Origin: Hyphochytrium catenoides
Lineage: Eukaryota; Sar; Hyphochytriomycetes; Hyphochytriales; Hyphochytriaceae
Assembly: GCA_900088475.1 (NCBI GenBank)
Contig: FLMG01002540.1
Span: forward strand, 1 to 64,000
Direction of reading: 5' to 3'
DNA length: 64,000 bases
Positions 1-10,796 of this stretch are shown one piece after another. A program made the translations under genes and the position numbers. Under the pieces are notes generated by a model, which was given only the letters and a program-made list of their open reading frames with translations, searched no databases and had not been told where the DNA came from. The first letter of the stretch is position 1. Each line of letters starts with the position of its first letter.

Positions 1-135
1 GTATGGATTCCTGACCCTAATTTACCGCAAGAAGGAGAGGTGGCTCCGGACGATGTCCTTGGCAGCATGATAGAGTTTGTACCAAGCAAATGGGGCTTAC
101 CAAGTTACCCAGTAGTCAATGACAAAGTAGCCTAG
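1..135 (+). CDS. C-terminal exon of an unidentified protein (partial)
   Basis: The window opens in an open frame beginning VWIPDPNLPQEGEV and ending SYPVVNDKVA followed by TAG at 133-135. The frame is open from the first base, so this is the end of a gene lying to the left. The residue composition (Pro, acidic, a Trp-Gly-Leu-Pro stretch) looks like genuine coding sequence. I do not recognise the family, and no function is proposed. The upstream exon boundary lies outside the window. Confidence 0.5.
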   Translation, partial: VWIPDPNLPQEGEVAPDDVLGSMIEFVPSKWGLPSYPVVNDKVA

Positions 136-956
136 GGACTGGAAGAGTACCTTCGAAGCTTTTCCAGCTATTTATTAACTCTGACCTTGTACTGTACAAA
201 AAGAAAAGGGGAAAAGATTGTGGAGAGTAGTCAAGAAAGAGACATGTGCAGCGCCAGCAGGGAACTGGCCCTAGAGCCAGCCAAGGCTGAAAAGAGAGAT
301 GCCTTGCTTCGATGTTTGGTGAGGTGTTTATCGACCTGCAGACAAATAAAGTTAGTGTTGAGCAACTTTTTGTAAATGATTAGCACTTGCCTTATTCGGA
401 ATAACTCTGGTAGGATGATACCTATCTATAATAAGGTAGCTTTTTATCTCTGACAGAGGGCAAGTGATGCCATGTAACGCCTTTCTTGGTTCTGATCACA
501 GACGGTCTCGAGCTCTCACGCAGGGGCAGGTCCCAAGGAGTGATGCTCCTCTCTTGTCTCAGCTCTCTCCTCCTCTAGTCCAGTCTGCTCGTGTCTCTCT
601 CTTCCCAATGTCCCTCGTAATGCGTCTCTCTTCCTCTCATCTGCCTCTGTGTGTCCAAGAATTGATCCTACTCCGCTAGATCGTAGGGGTTGTCCTCCTA
701 GTGATCTCACTCATCAGCTATACGAGGCCTAGGTGTGTCGCAGGTCACGGTGTGAACCTTTCCACAGTTCCTGCCCTATGAGGCACAGGTTTTGGAGGAG
801 TCTAGTTAGACGGGAAGGCGCAGAGAGAAAGAAAAAGCGTGCCCAAATTGTAGTAGAAAGAGAGATGCTCGAAGTCATGTCTTGTCAGACGTAGCTGTTC
901 CTTCTCTCACCTGTCGAGGATTGACGACAAGTTCGTCGTTAAGCGGACTCGAAAGC
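136..956. other. Intergenic / possible 5' exon region
   Basis: This stretch would hold the 3' end of the leftmost gene and the 5' part of the FAM194 gene. Short ORFs are present on both strands, but none has recognisable protein features. The frame of the first FAM194 exon stays open upstream from 957 back to about 810, where an in-frame TAG stands, so a further 5' exon is possible. No RNA gene or repeat was seen. Confidence 0.4.
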
Positions 957-3900
957 ATGTTTGGCAGGGAGGAGCCGGTACCTGAAGGACAAAGAGGTGG
1001 AGGAGAAGTGAGTGGTGCGCCTCAAGAGATGCGATACGCCGACGGAAAGCCAGCTATCTTGCTTCATGAGGATGGCTCAGGATTCTGCTAGTATGACCCT
1101 TAACATTCCCCACCTCTTCCTCACTCTTTCGCTGTCCTTTCTACGAGCTCTATCATATAAAGCCGCTCTATCTCCTCTTTAAACTCATTCACGATGACCT
1201 ACCGTTTATAGGGTTCGAGAATACCTCGTAGACTCCTTCTTGCGGTTGTTTATAGCCCCTTCGCCCCTTACTACCACTCGTTTTCCCTCCTCCCTCCTCT
1301 TCCTGATTCACCCTTGGTTGCGTGTAAATAGATCTTCAGGTCCCTCTTTCTTTGCCTGTTCTAATGGAATCCTCGACCGCACCGTCTGTCTTGCTGTCTG
1401 TCTTATCTTTCCATCTCTATACCTGTCTTACCGCAGGAACTTTTCTTTCCTACCTATTTGAGTCTCTCACCCTCCTTTCTCTCCCTCTCCTCTCTCCGTA
1501 GCTATAAGTCTGGAAGGGTGGCGGTCTGCATCAGCAGAGTGAACTCGTTTCAGAATCAGTACTATTTCTATGAAGGTCAGATCGTCCACTGCCTCGCCCC
1601 GGTCTCTCTCTCTCTTCCCGCATTGTCTTCGACCTTCCACCCTCACCAATGTAGCTATTAGAGCGCCCTGTTCGATGCCATCTCAATCTATTTCTTTCTC
1701 TAGACGACAAGAGCAAGACGCTTCTCTGCTGCATAGATCACAACGTGGTAAGCAGTAGCTGTCCTCGCTCTCTGGAGGAGAGATGACAGAAGCAGCATTC
1801 CATCTAAACTCTCTTCTCTTGGCGTCCTCCTAGTTTTTCCTGGATTCCTTAGCTACTGCTCCTGCCAAACGCTCTCAATTGCTGTGCTTAATCTTTCAAT
1901 TGTGAGACCTTTCCATCCTTTAATCCGCCACGTACGCCTACTTTGCTACCCTCACCTATTATTCCATGACTGTAATGTCCTCCTCTGTGTGTCTATCCTC
2001 TAATCTCTCTTTTTCAACCTAATGCTGGCGCTGTATTCTTTTGCTTAGGTTGGCTTCGCAGGCGGCAAGGGCAGCTCAAAGAAGGTGATCTTCACTATGG
2101 CAGGCGTCAGAGTACTTGATGCTGCTAACAACGTTATAAAGGTAGCCTCCTCTACTTGCGATGTTTAGAATGAACGACCTGTCTTACCTCTTCATGCCTT
2201 TTGATTCTCTTACTCTATTTGTCTTTGGTCAAACTCGCAAGTGTTACGCCAGGGTGCAAGGGCTCCCCTAACATTGACCGCGCGATGCCTCAGTCTCTTC
2301 ATACATACATTTCCCCGGCCCCTTAAATGTCAATCTCTGCCCTTATTCAATCTGCCTCCTCTTCCTGCATCTTGTCTATCTCCTTTGTTCTTTGTTTGGT
2401 ACTGACGGTCTCGTTTGCTAGGAGTGGAAGTGGGACTCCAAAGCTCCTCAGGCTGGAGAACCTCCGACGGAACCTTTGCAGCTGCAGCTCAACCGCACTC
2501 TCACCTTCAAGTTTGTCTCTAGAGACGACATTCTCGTCACCTTCATTTGCGACGGGGTTAGTTTGTGCTCCTTTCTTGCCAGTCTTACAGTTTTCTTCTC
2601 AGGCTCTCAACAATTTTTTCTCTTTCTCTTTCTCTTTTCCCCACATCTTCTCTCCTGACTCTCTATCTTGCCACCTTCAATAACTTTTGGCCTTCTACTT
2701 TGATGGTGCCTGTGGCGTTACCTTGAAGATCTCCAAGGAGATCAACTGTGGTCGGAAGTACCTGAGGACCGATACATACATGGACCATGGAGAGAAGTGA
2801 GTCTCAATTCCTTCGTTCCCACACTCGCTACCTCTTTTCTCTTCTTGCTTCTGGTAGAGTGATAGAGATAGAGCCTTAGAATTGTTGGGCTGTCACATTG
2901 GAAGACAATCGTCAGCAAATCCTGCGGGACATTGAAGTTAGATTCTGGGATGGCTGAAGGTAAACTAGCGAGGTCCTATGAAAGCGCAAAAGCCGATGAA
3001 GGGCCAAGGACTTGCCAGAAGTTAGATTCAATCCGAGAGAGGGCTGCGCGACCACACGCACCCAGAAAGACTAGCTAAGATGGTGTGCAGGATCACATAC
3101 GGTGCTTTAAGGGGCAAGATAGCACTGTCTCCCTCGTCACCTTCTTTAATGGAGAGACAGAAGGAGATGCTGAGGAAAAGTCAAGAGAAACGAACTCTCA
3201 ACCATCCCCGGAGCTCTGATCTGTCCAAGGAGGAGATCAGGGACGTTGTCTCTTCGCTCGAGAACACACTAGAGAGGTTCAGCAGGGTGAGGTCTTCTTT
3301 GCTTCTTCCATATTGGCTCTTTCTGTGTGTTTGACGAGGTCTTTCTCAGCCTCTATTTTGCTTTCGGCTAACATCTCATTGTTCCAGGAGTTCAGCGAAA
3401 GTTCGCCCAATGCTAGAAATTGGCAACATGAAGCAGAGGCAATGACCCGTGCAGAGGTGGGAAAGACGCTCTGTCTAATTTGTTCGTCTCTTTCTCGCTT
3501 ACTTCCGGGACTGGCTCGATTTCAAAGGTTCTCTGTCACTGATCTTGTCGGTCCATCGTTTAAGCTCTTTTTCACCTCTGTCACTGCTTTTAAGGCAAGC
3601 TACATGCCACGTTTCCCCTTCTACTTTCACGCCTCACTTAAGCTCACTCTTAGTTGGCGACAATCAAGCGCGAGGTCTCTAAGAGCGGAGGGTATCTTTC
3701 AAAAGAGGATAGCGGGGAGAAGCCAAGAGACAGCAGTTCAGTGAGGAGACTGCAGGATAACAAGGGAGATTGGCTGGGCCAAGTAGAGACAAAGAACCTG
3801 GTACGGCTTTGACCAAGAGTAATCTCTATGGCTATGGTGAATCTCTCTCTCTTCCATCTCCTAGGTTCTCTACACTCGCGCATTCCGTTTCTCCGCCTTC

Positions 3901-5995
3901 TGTGGCTCACCCGGTTCTTCTACCCCTCTAACTGCCCTTGACAACCTTTTGTTTGACATCTGTTGCCACCTGCCCATACCCTTTTTGGACTCTATATCCT
4001 GTCACCAAGCTGCAAGCAGAGAATCCTCCCCTACGGCGATCGACGGTGCTGATGATGTCAAGCGGACGTTACTCTGGACAATTAGAGGTTGAAATCCAGA
4101 TACTCAGACGTCTGGCTCTTTCTACTGTTGAGATGGATCTGCTGTGTTGAGGGAGAGTGATGATGTCTTGGAGTGGAGCTAGATTCCTCCATGCCTTTCC
4201 TTCACGTTGCAGCTGGCCCTGACCGACCACTCTCCCTTCGCACTCTTCTCTCCTCCCTTTGTTGCCGGGTCACTACCTGCATCAGGTTCCAAGCCATGTG
4301 AAGGTCAAAGGTGGAACAAAGCTCTCAGTACTAACGGCCAACTCGTTTGACGCCGCGTTAAAGGAGAAGGGCAAATTGGTTCTTGTCGCTTGTCTTCGAG
4401 CTGACGACAGCGTCTCCAGGTAGGAGAATAGATAACCTCGAGAGAGTTGGAGGATGGGAAGGGCAAAGAAAGAGTGCCACGCAAAACCTAAGATTACGTC
4501 GTCGGCAAACTAAAGCCAGGGAGGAAAATAGGGTCAATGTAGGCATCAATCGGTCTCCTTGCCCTTTCTTTTCCCTCTTAGTTAGCATCCGACGACGTAT
4601 ATTCTATTTCCAAAATACTAGTGCTTCCTCTTCGTGTCAATAGGTAGCTTTCTACACCTCGTCTGCCGCTCATTTGCCTCACGTCTAAATCTGAGATTAT
4701 TTCTTCTCTACGAGTCAGGCGTGCAGAGGTGGTGCTAGAGGCTGTAAACGCGATGCTGGAAGATGGGAGAAAAGATAGAGACAGCTGGACCTTCAAGGAC
4801 CTGGAACCTGCCTCTGCACTTCTCTACAAGTTCGAAATGACCCAGAGCCCCTTCATCACCAAGGAGTACAACGTGACAGCCGTCCCGACTTACCTTATGT
4901 AAGAGCTTGCTTTTGTCAATTGAGCTTCTGCCTCTCCCTAACAGTACTCGGTATTCCAGGTTCTACGATGGCCTGCTCGTACACCGTAGCTGCTTAGGAG
5001 GAGAAGCCTTGAGAGTGTATCCCACTCTGAAGAATGCAAGCCTATCCCACCTCATGGCAGAGCTACCAAGTGTTCTGGTAGTAGAGACAGACTTCAACCA
5101 CCTGGTAAGCACTCATCGCACAAAAAGCAGATGATGTCAGACAGGAGACGGCGGCAGAGTCAACTTAGAGTGATAATAATGGGAACCCTTCTTCACAGAT
5201 CGAAATGGAGAAAGTCCTTAAAAAAGAAAAGTTCCAATGGAACTCAGCACTAAATGCACAGGTACAGCTTCTTGTCCTCTTCGCTATACTCTGCCCAGCA
5301 ACTTTTCTAATGAACTTCCATAATCTGTCGGCTACCGCTCTGCAGGAAGCCTCTGCTCGAATAAAGGACTCTGCAGACCCTAAGGGTCGCTGCAGCTTTG
5401 GGTTCGCGTTAATTAGTGACATGGTAGGTCTCTTCACAGCTCTGTCGCGCACTCTCTCGTAACTTCACCTCCAGCGAGATGTGAGACTCTCATCTCCATT
5501 CTGATTGACTCCCTCCTCTTCTACAGCTAGTTCTGTTGTCTGGGATTCTGGCATGCTCTCTTCCTGGGCAACTTCTTCTTACAAAAGTCTCAGCATTAGC
5601 CTGCCGCGACTAACCACTTCCGCCTCCCTTGACTGTTTGTCGTTTTGCCCTCTAGGTTTCAGAGGTCGAAGTATTAATGGCGAGACGGGCGCTAAAGTCT
5701 GGAAGAGAAGCTCGGAAAGGTATATAAACCGCTCTAGCCACAGTGATTATGGTTCCTCGGTGACTCAGCGATGAAACGTCCCCACCTTCTTCTTAGGTCT
5801 GGAACTTCCTGAGCCACTGAAGGTTAGCTCTCAGGAACAGACCTCACTCCCGCTAGTTTGTGGTAAGCACGTCATGATTATCTGGCATAGTTTGGAAGGT
5901 TGAGCCAGTTGATAGTCAGAAATAGCCTAAGAAATTAGTGATAAGGGGACTCTACAGGTTGTGGCCTCTGGAGAGAGACAGCTAATGTAAACTAA
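957..5995 (+). CDS. FAM194-domain protein with thioredoxin-like and receiver-like folds
   Basis: Well-phased FAM194 exons are 957-1090, 1502-1575, 1704-1747, 2049-2141, 2422-2556 and about 2729-2796. They read RYADGKPAILLHEDGSG, then YYKSGRVAVCISR, QYYFYEDDKSKTLLC and VGFAGGKGSSKK, the pattern of the FAM194 domain (glutamate-rich protein 6 family). Probable middle exons are 3026-3286, 3388-3456, 3654-3800 and about 3865-4045. A second well-phased block is 4286-4419, 4719-4898, 4960-5104, 5199-5261, 5346-5423, 5656-5719, 5797-5862 and 5958-5995. It begins with a thioredoxin fold (LVLVACLRADD where CxxC would be, then ITKEYNVTAVPTYLMFYDG with the cis-proline). After it comes a response-regulator-like stretch (SVLVVETDFNHL to TSLPLVC) without the usual phospho-acceptor setting. 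FAM194 proteins occur mostly in ciliated organisms, so a flagellar role is an inference. The start at 957 is the first in-frame ATG; an upstream exon is possible. The middle phases are not all resolved, so this could be two genes. Confidence 0.6.
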
Positions 5996-6136
5996 AGTAG
6001 GGAGCCGTACGGGACACTAGGAAAAGAGGACAACTGCCGGCAGTGTACTGCTTCTACTAAAGAATTGCAGATGGAAACGCACTCTTGACCAATTTGTGGT
6101 TGTCTTCTGCTCGTCTGTGCGTTTGCTGGCGTACAG

Positions 6137-7087
6137 GCATGGTCTCTCGCTCCTGCGGCATTCCGCTGTCCCGCGTCATGTGCCAGCTCTGCCAGAACAG
6201 CCTGGGTAAAAGAAAAAGTAGGGAACAATCATACTTGGAAACTCTGCTCTCTGTTGGAGTTCAGTTGCTGGCGCTGCGTGAACAATTCTACTCTCTATGA
6301 CCCCATTCCCACTCACTGCATTCAATATCTCGTAGGCCAGACCTCCAAGCAAGATGATGACCGTGCAACAGGGCGTCCTGAAGGTTGTTCGCACTGTGGG
6401 CTGATCTTCAACCCTGCTACCTTGGAGACATTAACAACTAAATTTGGCACGAATGTTGACATAGCGATCTTGAAGCCGATTAAGGTGTGTGCCACGGTTG
6501 TTGTTTGAGGGGGGAAGGGGGGCTTTGCCTGGGTGGCAAGAAGGAGAAGGACAGGGCCGAGGGTAAGTGAGTCAAAGGAGCTGAGATATAACTTCCGGAC
6601 CGGTGGATGGCGGTCGGGATTGGCAGTACTGGGAATCCCTGTCATTTTATAGAGATCGACGTGTCTCTCACTGTATCATGCTCCTATCGTTTCTTCTTGC
6701 TGTGCTTCCGTCTTCAAGGCTGCGGGGCTACATCGGTTAGCCGAATTGTATGGTCTCTTGAACCAGAGCGATAGTTGCACTGAGGTACGACTGATTCAGT
6801 TTGGTCTCGGCCATCAATTAGTTCGCCACGCGGTTATCAAAGCCCTCCACCGCTTGCTTTATGACTTCTAACGAGTTAGTCGTCCATCCTTTCAGCATAC
6901 CGAAGACTATAAGATCGGGCTCACGAAAGAAGCACTCCTCAAGCAGCTAGCTCTCTGTCTAGAACAAGGCCGCAGAGGTAAAGCTCTGCCTATGGACTCT
7001 CTTGAAGCTATCACTCTGTCGTCGGTAGAGACCAAAGTAAGGGGAATAAGTCTCCGAAACGTAAGCAGCCCTAAGCTGAGTCGATGA
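6137..7087 (+). CDS. Exon block with two CxxC pairs (end of the preceding gene, or a separate gene)
   Basis: Four exons join in phase: 6137-6205, 6336-6484, 6719-6784 and 6896-7087 (stop TGA 7085-7087). The translation has two cysteine pairs, CQLCQ and EGCSHCG, about 40 residues apart, which could bind one zinc. A helical tail follows (KEALLKQLALCLEQGRRG). The first exon starts in phase 1. The ATG at 6139 could be a start, but the block could also continue the FAM194/thioredoxin gene through a splice I could not settle. The family is not recognised. The stop faces that of the zinc-finger gene, 111 bases away. Confidence 0.45.
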
Positions 7088-7198
7088 CAGCCTGGAGATG
7101 CAATAGCGTCTCGCTTTCAAAAGCCTAATTTATAATACAACATTATGTAAAGCCCAGTCATGAGGGCTTTTCCCCATTCTGGCCAGTCACTGTCATAC

Positions 7199-9228
7199 TC
7201 AATGCTTTGGACGCCGGCTCTCAAGAGGGTCATCATCTGCACGCCGCTTTCTACTACTCTCACTTGAAGTCATCTCGTCTCTCTGTCCAATGCCGGTAAC
7301 GTTTCTTTCTTCTTCACTTTCCGCTGTCTCTCTCGCTCTCTCCTCGCTCCTCGTTCTCCTCATCCCGTCCCTTTCTGGTCTTTCGGCGTCTGTATGCGAT
7401 GGAGGCACGGACAAGTCCACAAGCCCTTCTTCAGGAGGCCTCGATGACTGATCACTGTCTGTTTGGACCCCAGTCCCTGTTTGGCCTTTTGAAGATGGCC
7501 GCCCAACCTAGTAGCGAAGCCTACGTCAGTGCTCTCAATTTTTCAATTGATAAGAGAAGCTGTCACAGCACCTAAAAGGACGCGAACAGACACACGAACC
7601 ATGCAGAAAGAAGTAGTCTCCCACTGACAAAGATGATAGGAAAGTCGGGTTGAGAAATTCACGCGTCAGGTAAGATAGATGAGAAGAGCGAGGAAGCGAG
7701 GGGAGGGTAGATATAAACGGTATAGTTTGTGAGAGCAAGCCTACCTGATTAGGCATATTGTTGGCCTTGGAGACGTAGTAGGAATCTCTGTAGCTTACCA
7801 GGTCGCGTCGGAGAGTAGAGAACACCTTTAACATCTCAATCTCACCCTGCGCAAGCAATCGTGGTTGTCAAAATGAGGTGATGAGCAACCTAGCACAAGA
7901 ATATTTGCCTTGGAGAGCACCATCATAGTGTAATGAGGGTGGTGAAAGCATTAAACAAGAGGCTGTGGATCATGCCTATGGTGGTACCTGCAGCCTCAAC
8001 ATCTCCGCCTCCCTGTTTGCTATTTCTTGCTCTATTTCCTCCTCATTGGGATGACGCATCATATGCTCTCTAAGAAGCCATCTGTTCCGCAGATCGGTGA
8101 ACACAGCAAACCGACAAGCAGGCGAAGCAAACTTAGGTAAAGTTGAGGGCCAGCGGACACGACATAAATGAGAACATCACGTGTAAAAGATCGGAGAAGC
8201 TAAGGTATGAAGGAAGTAGAAGATGAGACCCGGCATCCACGAGTGCAAACAAAACATGGAGCTGGTACCTGTGCTTATACATAACCAGACAGCCCGGATA
8301 GGAGCAACTGAACTCCTTATTCTGCTGATGCGTGCGCATGTGCACCTTTAGGTTGCTTCTTTGGTTGAACGCCTGGAGCAAGAAATCGATCATGGCAGCC
8401 GAGGATGGACAGGAAACAAATATCTTAACAAGCTCTATTATGGGCGATACGACGTCAAAATAGACGAAGAAGGCAAGAGCGACCTCAGGGCCAGAAGAAG
8501 TCCGAAGGGTGGAGCAAGGAGACAACAGTAATTGGCAGAGGTGTTTGGCGCGAGAGACTGGAAGGAGTCAAAGGTAGCATGTTCTCAGGAAAACAGAAAG
8601 TCCTACCTTCTGACAGATTTCACAAACGAAGCTCTTCTCTCCTGTATGAACCACCATGTGCCTTCGCAGCTGACCTTTTGCCACGAATGCCTTATCACAT
8701 TGATCGCACGCATAGGGTTTATCTCCTGTATGCCTCCTATAGTGATTTGTTTTTTCTGTGGCTGTGGAGAACAGTCGTCCGCACCCTGGGAAGTCACAGG
8801 GATACTTCTTGGCTGGTGACACGAAAGGTCGGTAGATGAATGTTCAATATTGGGAACGACCAAACAGAGGTGGAGAACAGCTGTGAGAGTCAAAGAATGC
8901 TCCAATCCTTAAGTGCCGCGGGCGGACAAAGGCTGCAGTGGATAGGATGCGAAGCAGACGGACAGAGAGCAGGCAAGCAGGCAGGGATTGCAGAGACAAG
9001 TGCAGGTAAGCAGATAGAGAGTAGGCGGAATCCTCTGACCCCAAGATTCAAGGACCAGTAGTACTGACCTTTCCTGACAGAGGCATCATCATCCCCTGGA
9101 CCTGTTGTCCTATCCTGTCTATCATCAAGAGCACTTTTGCCAAACTTCCTTTCCGCGTCCGCTGATTCTTCTGTCCGGCTACCGGCTTCGGCCGTCGGGC
9201 TACCTATTGATAGCGTGGATCTCGGCAT
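7199..9228 (-). CDS. C2H2 zinc-finger protein, four fingers
   Basis: Six exons on the minus strand: 9228-9069, 8812-8607, 8372-8269, 8081-7988, 7846-7745 and 7507-7199. They sum to 975 bases, 324 residues, with all phases matching. An N-terminal acidic/polar stretch of about 53 residues precedes four C2H2 fingers. Fingers 1 and 4 are the CxxxxC type (CDFPGCGRLF, CSYPGCLVMY); fingers 2 and 3 are CxxC with linkers TGDKPYAC and TGEKSFVC. Finger 3 is split by an intron after CEICQK, and finger 4 is split inside an Arg codon; the chosen acceptor restores exactly 12 residues between the second Cys and the first His. The C-terminus is charged, with a basic stretch (SSRKRRADDD) that could be a nuclear localisation signal. 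The protein is probably a DNA-binding transcription factor resembling the TFIIIA/YY1 type; its targets are unknown. Confidence 0.85.
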
Positions 9229-10126
9229 TTCGGGAAGCTGTGCAGAACGAAATAGCAGAGGATGTGCTACCGCAGTTTAGAGCCCAAATCACCCAGCACC
9301 CAGCGTCGACCTGCAGCTACTAGTTGCTCATCACCACCTTTGGGGTAAGGCAGTCATTCCAGGTGGCCCTTCCATCGAGTGAGCGACAGTTTGAGCTCTC
9401 CTAGCGTCAACATACAGGATAAAAGTCCTTAGCAAGCTTGAGATAAGGAGGCCCTGAATTCTACGCAGCTATAGCGCCATCTCTCAATAAGACTTTAGAG
9501 AGGAGGAGACCTATGACCATGGAGGCTGATCATCTGCTTCTGGAAGCTTCAGAACTCCGAACCCGAACATCTCTGTTCAGAAGACTGACAAACCTTCCCT
9601 AGATGGTCTCCAGAGGCACAAAAGAGAACAGACAGATCGAAACTCCGCTCAACTCCTCAGCTCCCGGGGGATGCCAAAGAGCGGTGATGACTAAAAGAGA
9701 ATCAATAACAATGATTCGTTTGGTTTAGTCCCAGAGTATTGATTTTTGTTGCAATGATTATCGTAAAGACTGTGACCTCCTTTCCCTCCTTCCTCTTTAT
9801 GGTGGTGTTCTGATTGTTGATGGCTTGATGGCTTCGCTTGTGGGCTTTGGACTTGGTTCTTGCCTTGTTTGCCTGGTGCTTGCTCTCGTGGGGACAGTTG
9901 CTTCTCCTCAGCTCACGTCGAGGTCCATCAGCATTCAAGGGGTCACTGCTAGACTCCCCGCTATACCGATAGCAGAGGCAAGGAGAAGAAGTAAGTTTGT
10001 TGAGCTCCCTGATAGGGGTCGGAGAAGGTCGGAGACTAGTATTCTGCTAAAGCGTCGCCATAGCTGCCCTGGTGACTCCTCTCTAACCCTGGCAGCAGCT
10101 CCACTGATTTATTCATCAGTCTCGAG
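9229..10126. other. Divergent intergenic region between zinc-finger and bZIP genes
   Basis: About 0.9 kb separates the start codons of two divergently transcribed putative transcription factors. An ORF at 9825-10139 (+) begins with a hydrophobic, signal-peptide-like stretch. It overlaps the first bZIP exon in another frame and is probably untranslated leader. No clear promoter motif was seen. Confidence 0.4.
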
Positions 10127-10619
10127 ATGGAAAAGGTAGACCCCGCTAAAGCAACGCTCCCGATAGGGAAAACTTGTCTTGCTCCTCCTCACGTTACGAT
10201 GATGGTATTACCTCTGTCTAGGGAAGCTCTGCTTCTGAAAAAGGGACGATGAGCGATGCGTCGACAAGTGAACTTGAAGCGCAGTTGAAACGTAGAAGAA
10301 GACAAGACCAAAAGAATGCTGCTTCTAGACGCTCACGGCAAAAAAAGAAGGTAGGCTATTCACGTCACAGAGGGAACTAAGCGGGGCTGCGCTGGCTCAT
10401 TGCTGTATTGGTTTGACATCCTAGGAGGAGCTTATGCAGCTTCGAGACCGCTATCAGAAACTACAGAAGGTCAACGTTATCCAGTTGCAGGAGAAGCGAA
10501 CTTCTTTAAGCAAAGAGGTACAGAGACTTGAAGAAATTGCGAAGAATCTCTTTTTAGCTGCAACGGCCCAGGGTTTAGATGTCCTACCCCCTCCTGACAC
10601 ATCAGAGAAGTTGCCTTAG
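10127..10619 (+). CDS. Small bZIP transcription factor
   Basis: Three exons: 10127-10135 (only MEK), 10222-10350 and 10425-10619. They sum to 333 bases and encode 110 residues. The basic region reads KRRRRQDQKNAASRRSRQKK, matching the N-x7-R signature of bZIP proteins (Asn, then the AAS and RRSR contact residues). A leucine-zipper-like coiled coil follows (EELMQLRDRYQKLQ, then LQEKRTSLSKEVQRLEEIA). An in-frame stop lies just upstream of the 9-base first exon, so that ATG, or the ATG in exon 2 at GTMSDAS, is the likely start. The protein is little more than a DNA-binding and dimerisation module, so it may act as a partner or a dominant repressor. That is inference from its size. The stop lies 177 bases from the convergent chitosanase stop. 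Confidence 0.8.
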
Positions 10620-10796
10620 GACAGAAGAAAGTGCCTGGTAGCGCGGCTGCCACTAAGCTCTTTTCTTGCTTTGTTCTCTGCTTTACTCATCTTGTGATTT
10701 TGCTCATGCACAACCTGTGAGAGCATGTATTCTTGTGCCTTGCACAACTATCACTACTTTCAGCGCGAGATATTGTAAATACTCTCCCCAAAAGAA

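Noticed and set aside
5958-5995. Alternative reading VVASGERQLM for the last exon of the FAM194 gene, which would fit a receiver domain better
   Set aside because: The splice phase from the preceding exon (phase 1) does not allow this frame with an AG acceptor. A transcript would decide.
9825-10139. ORF of 104 codons with a hydrophobic, signal-peptide-like start
   Set aside because: It overlaps the bZIP first exon in another frame, its exit splice leads to an early stop, and no domain follows.
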